Shown in pieces: positions 45,144-53,089 of a stretch of 64,000 bases of DNA (positions are counted from its first letter, which is position 1; each line of letters starts with the position of its first letter). The DNA comes from Kribbella sp. NBC_01245 (GTDB lineage: Bacteria; Actinomycetota; Actinomycetes; Propionibacteriales; Kribbellaceae): contig NZ_CP108487.1 in NCBI RefSeq assembly GCF_036226525.1, forward strand, positions 5,580,001-5,644,000, given 5' to 3'. The notes below the pieces were generated by a model. The model did not search any database and was not told the DNA's origin. It saw only the letters and a program-made list of their open reading frames with translations. The translations under genes and the position numbers were made by a program.

Positions 45144-45955
45144 GTCTGGCAGGCAAGACCATCATCATGTCGGGCGGCAGCCGCGGCATCGGCCTGGCGA
45201 TCGCGTTGCGCGCGGCCCGCGATGGCGCGAACGTCGCGCTGGTCGCGAAGACGGCCGATCCACATCCGCAACTGCCCGGCACGATCTACTCGGCGGCGAA
45301 GGAGATCGAGGCCGCGGGTGGCAAGGCCCTGCCGATCGTGGGCGACGTCCGCAGCGACGAGTCGGTCGCCGAGGGGATTGCCCGTACGGTCGAGGCGTTC
45401 GGCGGCATCGACATCGTGGTGAACAATGCGAGCGCGATCGACTTGTCGAAGACCGACGAGATCAGCATGAAGCGGTACGACCTGATGCAGGACATCAACG
45501 CCCGCGGCACGTTCCTGCTGTCGAAACTCGCCATCCCGGCTCTCCGGAAGTCCGCGCACGGACACATCCTGACGCTGTCGCCGCCGCTGAACCTGTCGCC
45601 CAAGTGGGCCGGAGGCCATCTGGCGTACACGATGGCCAAGTACGGGATGAGCCTGACGACGCTGGGTCTGGCCGAGGAGTTGCGGGGCGACGGGATCTCG
45701 GTGAACTCGCTCTGGCCTCGGACGTTGATCGCGACCGCCGCCGTGCAGAACCTGCTGGGTGGTGCGGAGGCGACGGCTCGATCGCGTACGCCGGAGATCG
45801 TGGCCGACGCGGCGTACGTCGTACTGACCGGGTCGGAGACGGGCCAGTTCTTCGTCGACGACGAGGTGCTGGCGTCCGCCGGCGTGACCGACCTGACGCC
45901 GTACCGGCTGGCGGCGACGGACGCTGACCTGGCGCCGGATATCTTCCTGGACTGA
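45140..45955 (+). CDS. SDR family oxidoreductase (HSDL2-like)
   Basis: A 271-residue short-chain dehydrogenase. The nucleotide motif is SGGSRGIG (residues 11-18), NNAS follows, and the YxxxK pair is in YTMAKYG. The segment KTADPHPQLPGTIYSAAKEI is characteristic of HSDL2-like members, which act on acyl or isoprenoid substrates. It would dehydrogenate a hydroxy intermediate of the operon pathway (inference). It starts within the ligase stop and ends one base before the tetR start. Confidence 0.9.
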   Translation: MSLAGKTIIMSGGSRGIGLAIALRAARDGANVALVAKTADPHPQLPGTIYSAAKEIEAAGGKALPIVGDVRSDESVAEGIARTVEAFGGIDIVVNNASAIDLSKTDEISMKRYDLMQDINARGTFLLSKLAIPALRKSAHGHILTLSPPLNLSPKWAGGHLAYTMAKYGMSLTTLGLAEELRGDGISVNSLWPRTLIATAAVQNLLGGAEATARSRTPEIVADAAYVVLTGSETGQFFVDDEVLASAGVTDLTPYRLAATDADLAPDIFLD

Positions 45956-45956
45956 C

Positions 45957-46559
45957 ATGTCTGAACTTCTGAAGGAACCTCAGCAGGATCGCAGCCGGGC
46001 TACTCGGCAGAAGCTGCTTGAGGCTGCAGTGGATTCTCTGGCGGCCGTTGGATACTCCGCGACGACAGTGGCAGTCGTCGCGGCCAGGGCCGGCGTATCG
46101 CGGGGTGCGGCCCAGCACCACTTCCCGACTCGGGCAGACCTTTTTGCGGCAGCCGTCGAGTACATGACGGAGGTCAGGCTGGCGGAGATCCGCGAACAGG
46201 CCGCGGCTCTACCCGGCGGTTCCGGACGTACTGAGGCCATCGTGAGCATGCTGGCCGACGTGTACACGGGTCCGTTGTTCCGGGCCGCCCTGCATCTGTG
46301 GGTGGCTGCCTCGACCGAGGAACCACTGCGCCGCCAGATCATCGCCCTCGAAAGCCACGTCGGCCGCCAAGCCCACCACGCCCTGCTGGAAGTACTCGAA
46401 GTTGACGAACGCACCCCCGGCGTACGCGAAACCGTGCAAGGCGTCCTCGACATGGCCCGCGGGCTAGGCCTCGCCGACCTCCTCAGCGACGACAGCGCCC
46501 GCCGCCGCGGCATCGTCCGCCAATGGGCCCACCTCCTGGACCAAGCCCTACCCCGCTAG
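45957..46559 (+). CDS. TetR family regulator of the Atu-like operon
   Basis: A 200-residue TetR protein: DNA-binding domain at residues 15-62 (GYSATTVAVVAARAGVSRGAAQHHF) and a C-terminal domain with the TetR_C-type helix bundle. It is the last gene of the nine-gene operon, one base after the SDR stop, and is the natural candidate to bind the palindrome at 34978-35010. The C-terminus overlaps the convergent DUF6463 gene by 12 bases. Confidence 0.92.
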   Translation: MSELLKEPQQDRSRATRQKLLEAAVDSLAAVGYSATTVAVVAARAGVSRGAAQHHFPTRADLFAAAVEYMTEVRLAEIREQAAALPGGSGRTEAIVSMLADVYTGPLFRAALHLWVAASTEEPLRRQIIALESHVGRQAHHALLEVLEVDERTPGVRETVQGVLDMARGLGLADLLSDDSARRRGIVRQWAHLLDQALPR

Positions 46560-46943
46560 CGCCTTCTCGCTAGTCGCCTTGGCGGTCAGTGGGCGGGCGG
46601 CGTAAAGGGTGAGGAGGCCGATGGCGAGGAGGGCCCAGCCACCGCCGTCGGGTTCGAGCAGGGTGTCGAGTACACCGACGCCGGTGAGCCACCAACCGAG
46701 GTGTGCCGGGACGCGGCCGGTCTGGCGGATGGCCCACCGCATCATCGAACCGACCGTCAGCAGGGTCAGACCGCCGATGAAGAACCACGTCACGAAGTCG
46801 CGTCGGTAGTCGTCGGACGCCGCGATCAGACCCTCGCCCAGCATGTCGGCGATCACTCCCGGCGACTCGGCCACGCCGTACACCAGATGCACAATGCCCA
46901 AGCCTGTGGTCAGTCTGGGCAACCAGCGGGTCAGTCCGGTCAT
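46548..46943 (-). CDS. DUF6463-type small integral membrane protein
   Basis: A 131-residue protein with four hydrophobic helices (residues about 5-25, 48-70, 75-95, 100-120) matching the actinobacterial DUF6463 pattern (GLGIVHLVYGV, WFFIGGLTLLTVG, GWWLTGVGVLDTLLEPDGG). The function is unknown. A TetR gene lies directly upstream on the same strand and a triple half-site operator fills the gap between them. Confidence 0.82.
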   Translation of the reverse strand: MTGLTRWLPRLTTGLGIVHLVYGVAESPGVIADMLGEGLIAASDDYRRDFVTWFFIGGLTLLTVGSMMRWAIRQTGRVPAHLGWWLTGVGVLDTLLEPDGGGWALLAIGLLTLYAARPLTAKATSEKALAG

Positions 46944-46956
46944 TGCGATCTCTCCT

Positions 46957-46986
46957 CCATACGGATGCGTATGGTTCGACCATACG
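46957..46986. promoter_or_regulatory. Three alternating CCATACG half-sites (TetR operator)
   Basis: CCATACG (46957-46963), CGTATGG (46968-46974) and CCATACG (46980-46986) alternate in orientation with spacers of four and five bases. The middle half-site can pair with either neighbour. The site lies between the TetR and DUF6463 genes, next to the DUF6463 start. Confidence 0.8.
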
Positions 46987-47017
46987 CCGCCGTACGGGTC
47001 TTGCCTGATGAGCTACA

Positions 47018-47587
47018 TCACTCGGCCGGGAGGCCTGCCGACAGCAGGAGACCGCGCACGGCGAGCTCGACCGAGCGCTTGACCTCGGCCGGTCCGGGTT
47101 TGCGGCCGCCTTCGGCACGGCTGAGCTGGTTCATACCGAGGAAGAGGCTGTACGTGAGGCGCGCGTGCTGCGCGGCCTCCTTACGGCCCAGCCCGAGATC
47201 GCGATAGAGCTGCGCGATGTACGCCATCCGCCGCTTGGTCACGCGCACCAGCACCGGCTCGACCCGGGCATCGCCGGCCGACGCCAGGATGGTCGCGTCG
47301 AACCCGCCGCGAAGCGCATCACCCAGCGCGCGGTCGGCCAAGGCCAGCAGGCGCTCGCGTGGGTCCGGGATGCCGGAGACCAGCTCGATGACCGCCGTCG
47401 TCTCCTCGTCCTCCCAACGCTGCAGGGTCGCGGCCAGCAACTCGTCGCGATCCCGAAAGTGCCAGTAGAAGCTGCCCTTCGTCGCCCCAAGCCGCCGAGC
47501 CAACGGCTCCACCGCCACCCCGCCAAACCCCTCCTCCCCCAACGCACGCAACGCCGCCCCCGTCCACTCCTCCCGCGACAACGCCAC
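47018..47587 (-). CDS. TetR/AcrR family transcriptional regulator
   Basis: A 189-residue TetR regulator; the DNA-binding domain is at residues 5-52 (GGVAVEPLARRLGATKGSFYWHF) and the C-terminus is typical of the family. It precedes the DUF6463 gene in the same direction; the CCATACG operator cluster lies between its stop and that gene's start, so it probably represses the membrane protein. Confidence 0.92.
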   Translation of the reverse strand: MALSREEWTGAALRALGEEGFGGVAVEPLARRLGATKGSFYWHFRDRDELLAATLQRWEDEETTAVIELVSGIPDPRERLLALADRALGDALRGGFDATILASAGDARVEPVLVRVTKRRMAYIAQLYRDLGLGRKEAAQHARLTYSLFLGMNQLSRAEGGRKPGPAEVKRSVELAVRGLLLSAGLPAE

Positions 47588-47646
47588 CCCCGCACGCTAT
47601 CCGACCAGTCGCGCACTCACCTCAGCCGAACCGCGACTTCCTGGGG

Positions 47647-48291
47647 CTAGGTCCACTTCTTTGGCCGGTGCCATTCTTCGCCCGTTCTTGAGTTGAGGAC
47701 GACCGCGGGCAACTGCGACTGACGGAGCGCGGTCTCGTTGATGCTGAAGTGACCGACATCGGAGAAGCGCTTGTGAGGCTTCGCGTTTCCGGGCGGCATC
47801 GCCATGATCACCGGATGCTGGGGCCGGACCTTCTTGACCGCACTGACAGCCGGAGCGAAGTCGGAGTCAGCACTGATGAGCAGACTGAGGTCTATCGGTT
47901 CCACGGCAGCGTCAGCGACCATCGTCGCGGCCAATGCCACGTCAGTCTCCTTCTCCTCCCAGCCTCGTGACCGGCGAGGACATTCGCACTGAAAGTGCTG
48001 TGCGCAGACCTTGCAAGGCGCCAGTGTCCGGGTCTTGAACCAGGCGACTCGCACGTCAAGGACGGGACCACTGTGCGCCCGCAGGGCGGAGATGTACCGG
48101 GTTTGGTTGGCTGCGGCGTCCGGCTCACCCTTCACCGTCGCGGTGAAATACCTAACGGTGATGACGTTGTCGTCCGGCCGCAGTGTCTGAACCAGTTTCA
48201 CGAGGTCGAGCCACAAATACCGCCGCCCAAACTTGCTCTTCATCCCGTAGTACAAGTTGAAGCCGTCGATGTAGGCGGCGACGTTGACCAC
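47647..48291 (-). CDS. NYN domain (PIN-like) RNase family protein
   Basis: A 214-residue NYN/LabA-type protein: AAYIDGFNLYYG at the start with the first metal aspartate, ETDVALAATMVADA in the middle and LLISADSDFAPAVSAV supplying the other acidic residues. Such proteins are metal-dependent RNases of the PIN-like fold. CKVC...CEC at about residues 93-104 may bind zinc. GTG 48291 is chosen over a longer frame because GGAG lies six bases upstream and the longer N-terminus would run through the terminator-like hairpin. It faces a nucleotidyltransferase gene, as is common in defence or toxin neighbourhoods. Confidence 0.85.
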   Translation of the reverse strand: MVNVAAYIDGFNLYYGMKSKFGRRYLWLDLVKLVQTLRPDDNVITVRYFTATVKGEPDAAANQTRYISALRAHSGPVLDVRVAWFKTRTLAPCKVCAQHFQCECPRRSRGWEEKETDVALAATMVADAAVEPIDLSLLISADSDFAPAVSAVKKVRPQHPVIMAMPPGNAKPHKRFSDVGHFSINETALRQSQLPAVVLNSRTGEEWHRPKKWT

Positions 48292-48376
48292 GGGATTCTC
48301 CGATCCGCGCCTTCTGCGTATGTACGCAAAGGCTGTTACAGTTGACGCATACGATGCCGGTTCGTCCGGCTGGAAT

Positions 48377-48404
48377 GGCCCTCCGCAAGGGGGGCCGTTT
48401 TTTT
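48377..48404 (+). terminator. Intrinsic terminator with no upstream gene
   Basis: An 8-bp stem (48377-48384 with 48389-48396, one G-U pair), GCAA tetraloop, then G and seven T. A second hairpin, GCCGG TTCGT CCGGC, precedes it at 48356-48370. No plus-strand gene lies in front, so it ends either a short untranslated RNA or an attenuated leader of the nucleotidyltransferase gene 130 bases downstream. Confidence 0.85.
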
Positions 48405-48490
48405 GTGCCTGCAAGCCAGTTCGTGCCAGCCGGCGATCCCCAGGGTGAGCGGCACAGGGCAGCGACGCCCCTAGAATACTAGACTTACTC

Positions 48491-48522
48491 CTACTATTCT
48501 GAGGATAGCCTCAGGATAGTAG
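48491..48522. promoter_or_regulatory. AT-rich palindrome at the nucleotidyltransferase promoter
   Basis: Arms of 14 bases (48491-48504, 48509-48522) with one mismatch around ATAG; the arm reads CTACTATTCTGAGG. It overlaps a plausible TATTCT -10 box and lies 15 bases before the ATG, as expected of an autoregulatory operator for a winged-helix protein. Confidence 0.75.
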
Positions 48523-48537
48523 GGATAGTGAATCGAC

Positions 48538-49179
48538 ATGGATCTCGGCCGACCGATCAGCACGGTCATCCCGTCTCTGGATGGCGCTGTCCTGGGCGTG
48601 TTGGCGCGGACTACCCGCCTGATCTCCGGGCGGCAGGTGCACCGGCTGGCCGGGACCGGCAGTGAGGCTGGTGTTCGACTTGTCCTCAACCGCCTGAGCA
48701 AGACCGGGCTCGTCCACGTCCACGACGCCGGCAACTCGCTTTTGTACACATTGAACCGGCGGCACTTGGCGGCCGCCGCAGTCCTTCAGTTGGCCGACCT
48801 ACGGCAAAGGTTCATCGCGATTTTGAGCGAGGAAATCGGGCAGTGGGAGGTCCAACCACTGCACGCGAGCCTGTTCGGGTCGGCGGCGCGGGGAGACGGC
48901 ACGGTCGAGAGCGATGTGGACCTGCTGCTCGTCCGGAGCGACTACCAGGATGAGCTGGATATGCGCTGGCAGGAGCAGCTCGTCATGCTGGCCGAGCTGA
49001 TCGACGCTCGGACGGGCAACCGCGCCCAGATGTACGACCTCAGCGCGGGCGGCCTCCGCAAACACGTGTCCACTGGAGAGGCGATCGTCGACGAGTGGCG
49101 GCGCGACGCGATCACCCTCATCGGCTTCGACTTCCCCGCCCTGCTCCGCAAAATTGCGGTGGCCGAGGGCGATACCTGA
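48538..49179 (+). CDS. Winged-helix nucleotidyltransferase-domain protein
   Basis: A 213-residue protein with an N-terminal MarR-like winged helix (residues about 20-75, ISGRQVHRLAGTGSEAGVR) and a C-terminal minimal nucleotidyltransferase domain: GSAARGD at about 118-124 and SDVDLLLV with the two catalytic aspartates. This fusion of DNA binding and MNT-type transferase is typical of AbiE- or MntA-like antitoxin and defence proteins. A HEPN or AbiEii-type partner would be expected beside it but none is adjacent. The upstream region is unusually AT-rich and palindromic. Confidence 0.85.
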   Translation: MDLGRPISTVIPSLDGAVLGVLARTTRLISGRQVHRLAGTGSEAGVRLVLNRLSKTGLVHVHDAGNSLLYTLNRRHLAAAAVLQLADLRQRFIAILSEEIGQWEVQPLHASLFGSAARGDGTVESDVDLLLVRSDYQDELDMRWQEQLVMLAELIDARTGNRAQMYDLSAGGLRKHVSTGEAIVDEWRRDAITLIGFDFPALLRKIAVAEGDT

Positions 49180-49212
49180 CGACTCGCGGGCGAGAGGGGA
49201 GGTGGGAGCGGA

Positions 49213-49989
49213 TCAGGTGTGGGTGCCGGGGGTGTGGCCGAAGGCGCGGCGGAAGACGTCAATGAAGGCGGAGGCGGAGGACCAGCCGCATTGGTGGGCG
49301 ACGGCGGTGACCGGGTGGTGTTCGGCTAGGAGGCGGAGGGCCAGGTGGAGGCGGAGTTGGGTTCGCCATTGGGGGAAGGTCATGCCGAGGTCGGTGCGGC
49401 AGAGGCGGCTGAGGGTGCGTTCGGAGGCGATGCCTTTGCCGAGGTCGGCGAGGGTGCCGTTGCTGGCCGGGTCTTCGTGCAGGATCGCGCAGACCGCGGC
49501 GAGGCGTGGATCGCGGGGGGACGGTAGGTGGGTCGGGCGCTGGGAGGAGTGGCGGAGTTGGTCGAGGAGTACGGCGCGGAGGCGGTCGCGCTCGGCTGCT
49601 TCCGCTTGGTCCACGGGGCTGGCTGGGCCGGCGATGGGTTCGTCGTACCGGCCGTCGGTGTAGGCGAGGATGAGCTCGCGCAGGAGTGAGCTGACGACGA
49701 GGGCCGACGGGGTCGAGAGGCCGAGGGGGTTGTCCTCGATCGGGAGGGCGACCGCGTGCATGGTGGTTTCGCCGTAGGCGCGGTGCTCGTGCACGGTTCC
49801 GGCCGGGAGCCAGATGGCTCGGGTCGCCGGGGCGATCCAGCTGCCCGCGTCGGTGGTCACCGCGAGGAGGCCGCTGCCCGCGTAGATGATCTGGTGGTGC
49901 TCGTGCCAGTGCGCGTCGATTCCACCGCCGGCGCGCATCGGGGTGACGCCCGTGGTGGCGGGGAGCAGGGGTTGGCGGATTTCCGGCAT
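49213..49989 (-). CDS. AraC family regulator with cupin N-terminus
   Basis: A 258-residue AraC protein: cupin domain at residues about 20-100 (DAHWHEHHQIIYAGSGLLAV) and two helix-turn-helix motifs at 160-255 (SERTLSRLCRTDLGMTFPQW, VTAVAHQCGWSSASAFIDVF). ATG 49989 begins the conserved region; the much longer open frame upstream has no coding character. It is divergent from the MFS exporter and is likely its regulator, the usual pairing for drug-efflux genes. Confidence 0.92.
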   Translation of the reverse strand: MPEIRQPLLPATTGVTPMRAGGGIDAHWHEHHQIIYAGSGLLAVTTDAGSWIAPATRAIWLPAGTVHEHRAYGETTMHAVALPIEDNPLGLSTPSALVVSSLLRELILAYTDGRYDEPIAGPASPVDQAEAAERDRLRAVLLDQLRHSSQRPTHLPSPRDPRLAAVCAILHEDPASNGTLADLGKGIASERTLSRLCRTDLGMTFPQWRTQLRLHLALRLLAEHHPVTAVAHQCGWSSASAFIDVFRRAFGHTPGTHT

Positions 49990-50098
49990 ACCTTGGCATT
50001 TTATCGGAAGTCGGCCAGCCCTCGACTCGACATCATGAATGGAGTGAGGAAGCTCGGCCTGATGGCTGTTGGGCGCGGTTCTCTGGGGGAAACGGCAA

Positions 50099-50254
50099 AT
50101 GCGTAAGGACAGCAGATTCGGCCCGGTGTGCGTTCTCGGCTGGGGCGGCTCGGGCCCGCTCGAATTGCTCGAGCCACTGCCATCGGATCTCGACGACGAG
50201 CCGCGCGACTGCGAGCAGCCGAAGGACAACCCGGAGCTCGCCACCGCCTGCTGA
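50099..50254 (+). CDS. Possible small acidic protein
   Basis: A 51-residue frame in the 312-base gap between the AraC and MFS genes, with ATG at 50099 behind a weak GGGGG/GAAA stretch. The product is acidic in its C-terminal half (LPSDLDDEPRD) and matches no family I know. It could also be chance; nothing else is seen in this gap. Confidence 0.3.
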   Translation: MRKDSRFGPVCVLGWGGSGPLELLEPLPSDLDDEPRDCEQPKDNPELATAC

Positions 50255-50301
50255 CTGGTCGGTGCCGGAATTCCGCGGGCCTGACATAGGTTCGTCTTGT
50301 C

Positions 50302-51744
50302 ATGGCAACGGAACCGCTCGATCGCACCGGTGTCGGACTGCGTTCGAAGCGTGGGCCGGTCCTGCTCGCGGTGATGCTGAGCGTCGGCCTGGTGGCGATC
50401 GACGCGACCATCCTGGCGACCGCGGTGCCATCCATCGTCGAGGACCTCGGCGGTTTCACCCAGTTCCCCTGGCTGTTCTCCGTGTATCTCCTGGCGCAGG
50501 CGATCTCGGTGCCGATCTACGGCAAGCTCGCCGACCTGCGCGGGCGCAAGCCGATCATGCTGCTGGGGATCGGGTTGTTCGTGCTCGGCTCGGTGCTCTG
50601 CGGTTTCGCCTGGAACATGACCTCGCTGATCGTCTTCCGGCTGATCCAGGGTCTCGGCGCCGGCGCGGTGCAGCCGATCAGCATGACCATCGTCGGCGAC
50701 ATCTACACCGTGACCGAGCGCGCGAAGGTGCAGGGCTACATCGCGAGCATCTGGGGGATCGCCTCGTTCGTCGGTCCGACGCTCGGCGGCGTCTTCTCGG
50801 ACTACCTGTCCTGGCGATGGATCTTCTTCGTGAACGTCCCGCTGGGGGTGGCGGCCGCGTGGATGCTGTATCGCCGCTTCGAGGAGAACGTCCGGCGCGA
50901 CGGCCGTCCCCGGATCGACTACGCGGGTACGGCGCTGCTGACCGTGGGCGGCACGTTGCTGCTGCTCGGGCTGCTCGAAGGCGGCGTCGTCTGGGCGTGG
51001 GACTCGGCCCTCAGCATCGGCATCCTCGGCGTCTCGGTGATCACGCTGACCGCCTTCGTCCTGGTCGAGCGCCGTGCCGTCGAGCCGGTGCTGCCCTTGT
51101 GGGTGCTGAACCACCGAGTGCTGAACTCCGCCAACTCCGCCGCGCTGCTGATCGGCGTACTGATGGTCGGCCTCTCGACGTACGTGCCGCTCTACGCGCA
51201 AGGCGTGCTCGGGCAGAGTGCGCTGGTGGGCGGATTCGCGCTGGCCGCGATGACGCTGGGCTGGCCGATCTCAGCGTCGCTGGCCGGGCGGTTCTACCTG
51301 CGGCTCGGGTTCCGTACGACGATGCTGCTCGGTTCGATCGTGGTGGTGATCGGCTCGGGATTGCTGGTGAGCGTCCGCTCGACCAGTTCGGTGGTCTACC
51401 TGGCGCTGGCGTGTTTCGTGATGGGGCTCGGACTGGGTTTCTCGGCCTCACCCGGCATCGTGGCGGCGCAGTCTTCGGTCGACTGGCGGACCCGGGGCGT
51501 GGTGACCGGGGCCAACATGTTCGCCCGGTCGGTGGGCTCGGCCGTTGGCGTTGCGGTGTTCGGAGCCGTCGCGAACACGATCGTCGCGTCCCGGCTCAAC
51601 GGTGACCACGACGATCTGGAGCATCTGTCCGGCGACGTCCTCGACCCGGCCATCCACGGCGTTTACCTCGGCGCGGCAATCGCGGCCGTTCTGCTGATCG
51701 TCGCCGTCTCGTTCATGCCCAACCGCGTCACGCCGGCCGAGTGA
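50302..51744 (+). CDS. MFS drug exporter (DHA2 / EmrB-QacA type)
   Basis: A 480-residue transporter with about 14 hydrophobic segments. Motif A reads GKLADLRGRKPIM between helices 2 and 3; GPTLGGVFSDYLSWRWIFFVNVP is the motif C region of 14-helix proton antiporters. It presumably exports a drug or metabolite. It is divergent from the AraC regulator and ends directly against the stop of the membrane paralogue on the other strand. Confidence 0.93.
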   Translation: MATEPLDRTGVGLRSKRGPVLLAVMLSVGLVAIDATILATAVPSIVEDLGGFTQFPWLFSVYLLAQAISVPIYGKLADLRGRKPIMLLGIGLFVLGSVLCGFAWNMTSLIVFRLIQGLGAGAVQPISMTIVGDIYTVTERAKVQGYIASIWGIASFVGPTLGGVFSDYLSWRWIFFVNVPLGVAAAWMLYRRFEENVRRDGRPRIDYAGTALLTVGGTLLLLGLLEGGVVWAWDSALSIGILGVSVITLTAFVLVERRAVEPVLPLWVLNHRVLNSANSAALLIGVLMVGLSTYVPLYAQGVLGQSALVGGFALAAMTLGWPISASLAGRFYLRLGFRTTMLLGSIVVVIGSGLLVSVRSTSSVVYLALACFVMGLGLGFSASPGIVAAQSSVDWRTRGVVTGANMFARSVGSAVGVAVFGAVANTIVASRLNGDHDDLEHLSGDVLDPAIHGVYLGAAIAAVLLIVAVSFMPNRVTPAE

Positions 51745-52329
51745 TCACGGCCTGGGAGCGAACAGGGCGACGGCCAGGCTGACGGCGAGCAGGATCACCC
51801 AGGTCACCATGGCCCCGCGGCTGAAGACGATCACCTTCGCCTTGACGGTCTCATCCCGGCCAAACTTGGGCCTCAACTTCGCCACCACGGCCACGAGGAG
51901 GAGGAACACGAACAGTACGGCGACGCCCTGGGTCCAGCCGTAGCCGAGCGGCATGCCATCGGCCCACACCGAGCGGTAGTGCTCGCGGAGGCTATCGCCG
52001 CGTCGTCTCGAGAGGTGGAGGAAACCGGTGGCCGCCCAGATGAGCAGGCCGACGCCTATGTAGCCGCCAGCGCGCTGCCGCAGGTGCTGCCCGAAGGTGA
52101 TGAGCAGCGTCAACCCGATCCAGGGGCCGGCGCCCCAGCACCAGCCCAGCAGGCGGAGCGCGAGCTCGTCATGCCGGGCCAACCGGCCGATGGTGCCGAC
52201 CACGTCCTCGATGACGTACTCGTTGTAGAACACACACACCACCACGATGAGGAAGAGCGACGCGGCCGCCAGGCTCCCACCGATCGTCGCCTTGCGCCGT
52301 GCAGGGCCAGTCCTCTGCTCAGAGCTCAC
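51745..52329 (-). CDS. Four-helix membrane protein, paralogue 1
   Basis: A 194-residue protein with about four to five hydrophobic segments; function unknown. It shares RHDELALRLLGWCWGAGPW, WADGMPLGYGW and a C-terminal hydrophobic pair with the neighbouring gene, so they are tandem duplicates. GTG 52329 is chosen by comparison: both copies have GAGAGTTCCGC followed by a GTG start. The stop abuts the MFS stop. Confidence 0.7.
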   Translation of the reverse strand: MSSEQRTGPARRKATIGGSLAAASLFLIVVVCVFYNEYVIEDVVGTIGRLARHDELALRLLGWCWGAGPWIGLTLLITFGQHLRQRAGGYIGVGLLIWAATGFLHLSRRRGDSLREHYRSVWADGMPLGYGWTQGVAVLFVFLLLVAVVAKLRPKFGRDETVKAKVIVFSRGAMVTWVILLAVSLAVALFAPRP

Positions 52330-52960
52330 AGGCGGAACTCTCGCAGCCGTCCGGCTCACTCCTCGGTCGCGGGGTTCTACTTCGGCATGGGCGCGAGTAG
52401 GGCAGCAGCGAGGCCGGCGGTGAGCAGAGTAGCCAGGTCCCCATCACCGCGCGGCTCGCGATGACGAGGTGTGCCTTCGTGGTCTCCGCCGGGCGGAACT
52501 TGCGCAGCACGACCGTCGACAGGGCGAGGAGGAAGAGGAAGACGAACACCACGAGGAAGCCGCAGGCCCAGCCGAAGCCGAGCGGCCGGCTGTCGGACCA
52601 GGCCGCGCCGAACCGTTCCTGATCGGACTCGAGCCGGCCCGGGATGAGTAGGGCCGAACTGGCCGACCAGACGATCAACCCGTGCAGCAGGAGTTCCTTC
52701 GTCAGCTGGGTCAGCCGCTCCCTAATGTGGAGGAACAACGTCGCCACGGCCCACGGCGCACCACCCCAGAGCCACCCGATCAGCCGGAGCGCGAACTCGT
52801 CGTGGTTGGCGAACCGGCAGAGCTCTCCCACCACGTCGTCCGCGATCCACCCGCCGAACGGCCCGCAGATCACGATGACCACGAAGAACGTGACTGCCGC
52901 CCGACGCTGAACCGGTGTCAGCTTGCGGCGTGCGGGTGTTGGCGCGGGCTCCGTCGTCAC
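52319..52960 (-). CDS. Four-helix membrane protein, paralogue 2, apparently frameshifted near its end
   Basis: The first about 175 residues align with paralogue 1 (NHDEFALRLIGWLWGGAPW, SDSRPLGFGWACGF). After SRAVMGTWLL (about 52425) the frame loses its hydrophobic pattern and runs on as a basic, Ser/Pro-rich tail overlapping the next gene. Shifting the frame there restores LLTAGLAAALLAPMPK and a TAG at 52379-52377, matching the end of paralogue 1. A single missing base (or two extra) explains this. The functional gene would be 52377-52960. Function is unknown. Confidence 0.65.
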   Translation of the reverse strand: MTTEPAPTPARRKLTPVQRRAAVTFFVVIVICGPFGGWIADDVVGELCRFANHDEFALRLIGWLWGGAPWAVATLFLHIRERLTQLTKELLLHGLIVWSASSALLIPGRLESDQERFGAAWSDSRPLGFGWACGFLVVFVFLFLLALSTVVLRKFRPAETTKAHLVIASRAVMGTWLLCSPPASLLPYSRPCRSRTPRPRSEPDGCESSACEL

Positions 52961-53089
52961 AGCGGAACTCTCGCAGGCCTCGAGCACCTGGCGGTGGAAG
53001 GGGATCGGTCGGCCGGTCGCCGAAAACTGTCGGTGGCGTGAGTAAGGGTGGAGGTCGTCGGCAAAGCCGGTGTGAAAGGGGGAGGCGCG

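Noticed and set aside
49213-51201. Extended 662-codon form of the AraC gene running under the MFS gene
   Set aside because: The first 400 codons are antisense to the MFS gene; the conserved AraC protein begins at 49989.
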